The notes under the pieces: model-generated
What the model was told of the DNA's origin: nothing
The model's database searches: none
Seen by the model: only the letters and a program-made list of their open reading frames with translations
DNA from: Chloroflexota bacterium
GTDB lineage: Bacteria; Chloroflexota; Dehalococcoidia; Lucifugimonadales; JACPCK01
Length of the DNA: 49,993 bases
Assembly (NCBI GenBank): GCA_016179845.1
Contig: JACPCK010000054.1
Span: 1-49,993, forward strand
Reading direction: 5' to 3'
Shown here: in pieces, positions 49,691-49,993 of the stretch
How the letters are laid out: the number at the start of each line of letters is the position of its first letter
How positions within the stretch are numbered: position 1 is the stretch's first letter
Program-made: the position numbers and the translations under genes

Positions 49691-49993
49691 ATGTTTGGTA
49701 AGGTGCTGGTGCCACTGGACGGTTCCAAGCTAGCTGAGGAGGTGCTGCCTTACGCTGTCGACCTGGCCCTTCGCTGCCAGAGTCGTGTGGTGCTTATGCA
49801 GGTAATCCCCGTGGCGGGTAGTGTGCCGGACGCTGGGCACACAGGGGTGACGGCTTCTACGGCGGAGAGGGAGCTTCGCCTGGAGGAGGAGCGGGCCCAG
49901 ACGTATCTGGATTGGACCGCCAAGGCCCTGCGGCAGAGGGGTGTTGAAGTGGAAGGGGTCCTGCGTCGGGGGCTTCCCGCCAGGGAGATCGTC
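49691..49993 (+). CDS. Universal stress protein, N-terminal part
   Basis: The first 101 codons of a UspA-family protein that continues beyond the window. MFGKVLVPLDGSKLAEEVLP is the first strand and helix, VVLMQVIP the second strand, and VLRRGLPAREIV leads toward the ATP-binding GxxG region, which is outside the window. GGGGGATGAG precedes ATG 49691. An ATP-binding type cannot be confirmed from this part. Confidence 0.9.
   Translation, partial: MFGKVLVPLDGSKLAEEVLPYAVDLALRCQSRVVLMQVIPVAGSVPDAGHTGVTASTAERELRLEEERAQTYLDWTAKALRQRGVEVEGVLRRGLPAREIV

Noticed and set aside
1-49993. CRISPR array, prophage or complete insertion sequence
   Set aside because: No regularly spaced repeats, phage structural genes, transposase or integrase were found.

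Overview
The window is GC-rich (by eye roughly 60-65 percent), gene-dense bacterial DNA. The gene set suggests a member of the Chloroflexota, most likely a Dehalococcoidia/SAR202-like lineage. It includes several amidohydrolase_2, luciferase-like, cyclase-type and VOC catabolic enzymes, a lone thiolase with a DUF35 partner, a dnaJ-hspR-clpC operon, an aroK-aroB fusion and a BldC-like regulator. This placement is inference from gene content; there is no rRNA gene or other phylogenetic marker to settle it. No CRISPR array, transposase or integrase was found.

Layout. 1-146: start of a gamma-glutamyltransferase gene running off the left edge. 213-1918 and 7245-8899: two small integron-like cassette arrays without an integrase. 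Each is headed by the same 116-bp leader (103-bp core, 98/103 identical), which carries a sigma70-type promoter, a leaderless five-codon ORF and a GTTAGGC recombination-type core. The arrays point away from each other and flank an ordinary block with thrS, an EamA transporter, a flavin split-barrel protein and a cyclase. Cargo looks defence-like: DUF4145, a TIR fragment, a treble-clef HNH-like protein, and an SRA/YDG-HNH modification-dependent nuclease. 8912-15758: catabolic genes (double VOC, DUF35, thiolase, luciferase-like enzyme, tandem amidohydrolases). 15816-16923: a small GIY-YIG island beside tRNA-Val(GAC). 17084-19412: ccmABCD haem-export genes. 19433-24748: DedA, an alpha/beta hydrolase and the clpC-hspR-dnaJ chaperone operon. 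24985-29111: threonine-synthase-like enzyme, NIL protein, ubiquitin-like sulfur carrier and an MMPL exporter. 29127-38265: a long minus-strand run read as alaS, a membrane protein, ruvX, aroE, aroC, an 87-aa protein, aroK-aroB and tgt. 38457-49993: amidohydrolase, two MFS transporters, an LexA-type SOS box on a Y-family polymerase, a solute-binding lipoprotein, fabI, a sulfite-oxidase-like molybdoenzyme, DUF309, a PAS-LuxR regulator, a BldC-like regulator and the start of a universal stress protein.

Oddities. Three genes are broken: aroC by an exact 50-bp tandem duplication, tgt by an N-terminal deletion with frameshift, and the solute-binding gene by a deletion with frameshift. That many in one window points to assembly error or real decay, and reads are needed to decide. 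A palindromic short repeat (core CCTGAGCCTGTCGAAGG) sits in frame inside alaS (twice), aroK-aroB and fabI. AlaRS also carries an insertion of about 120 residues. Three copies of a short element with terminal inverted repeats lie between genes at 11410, 14461 and 41449.
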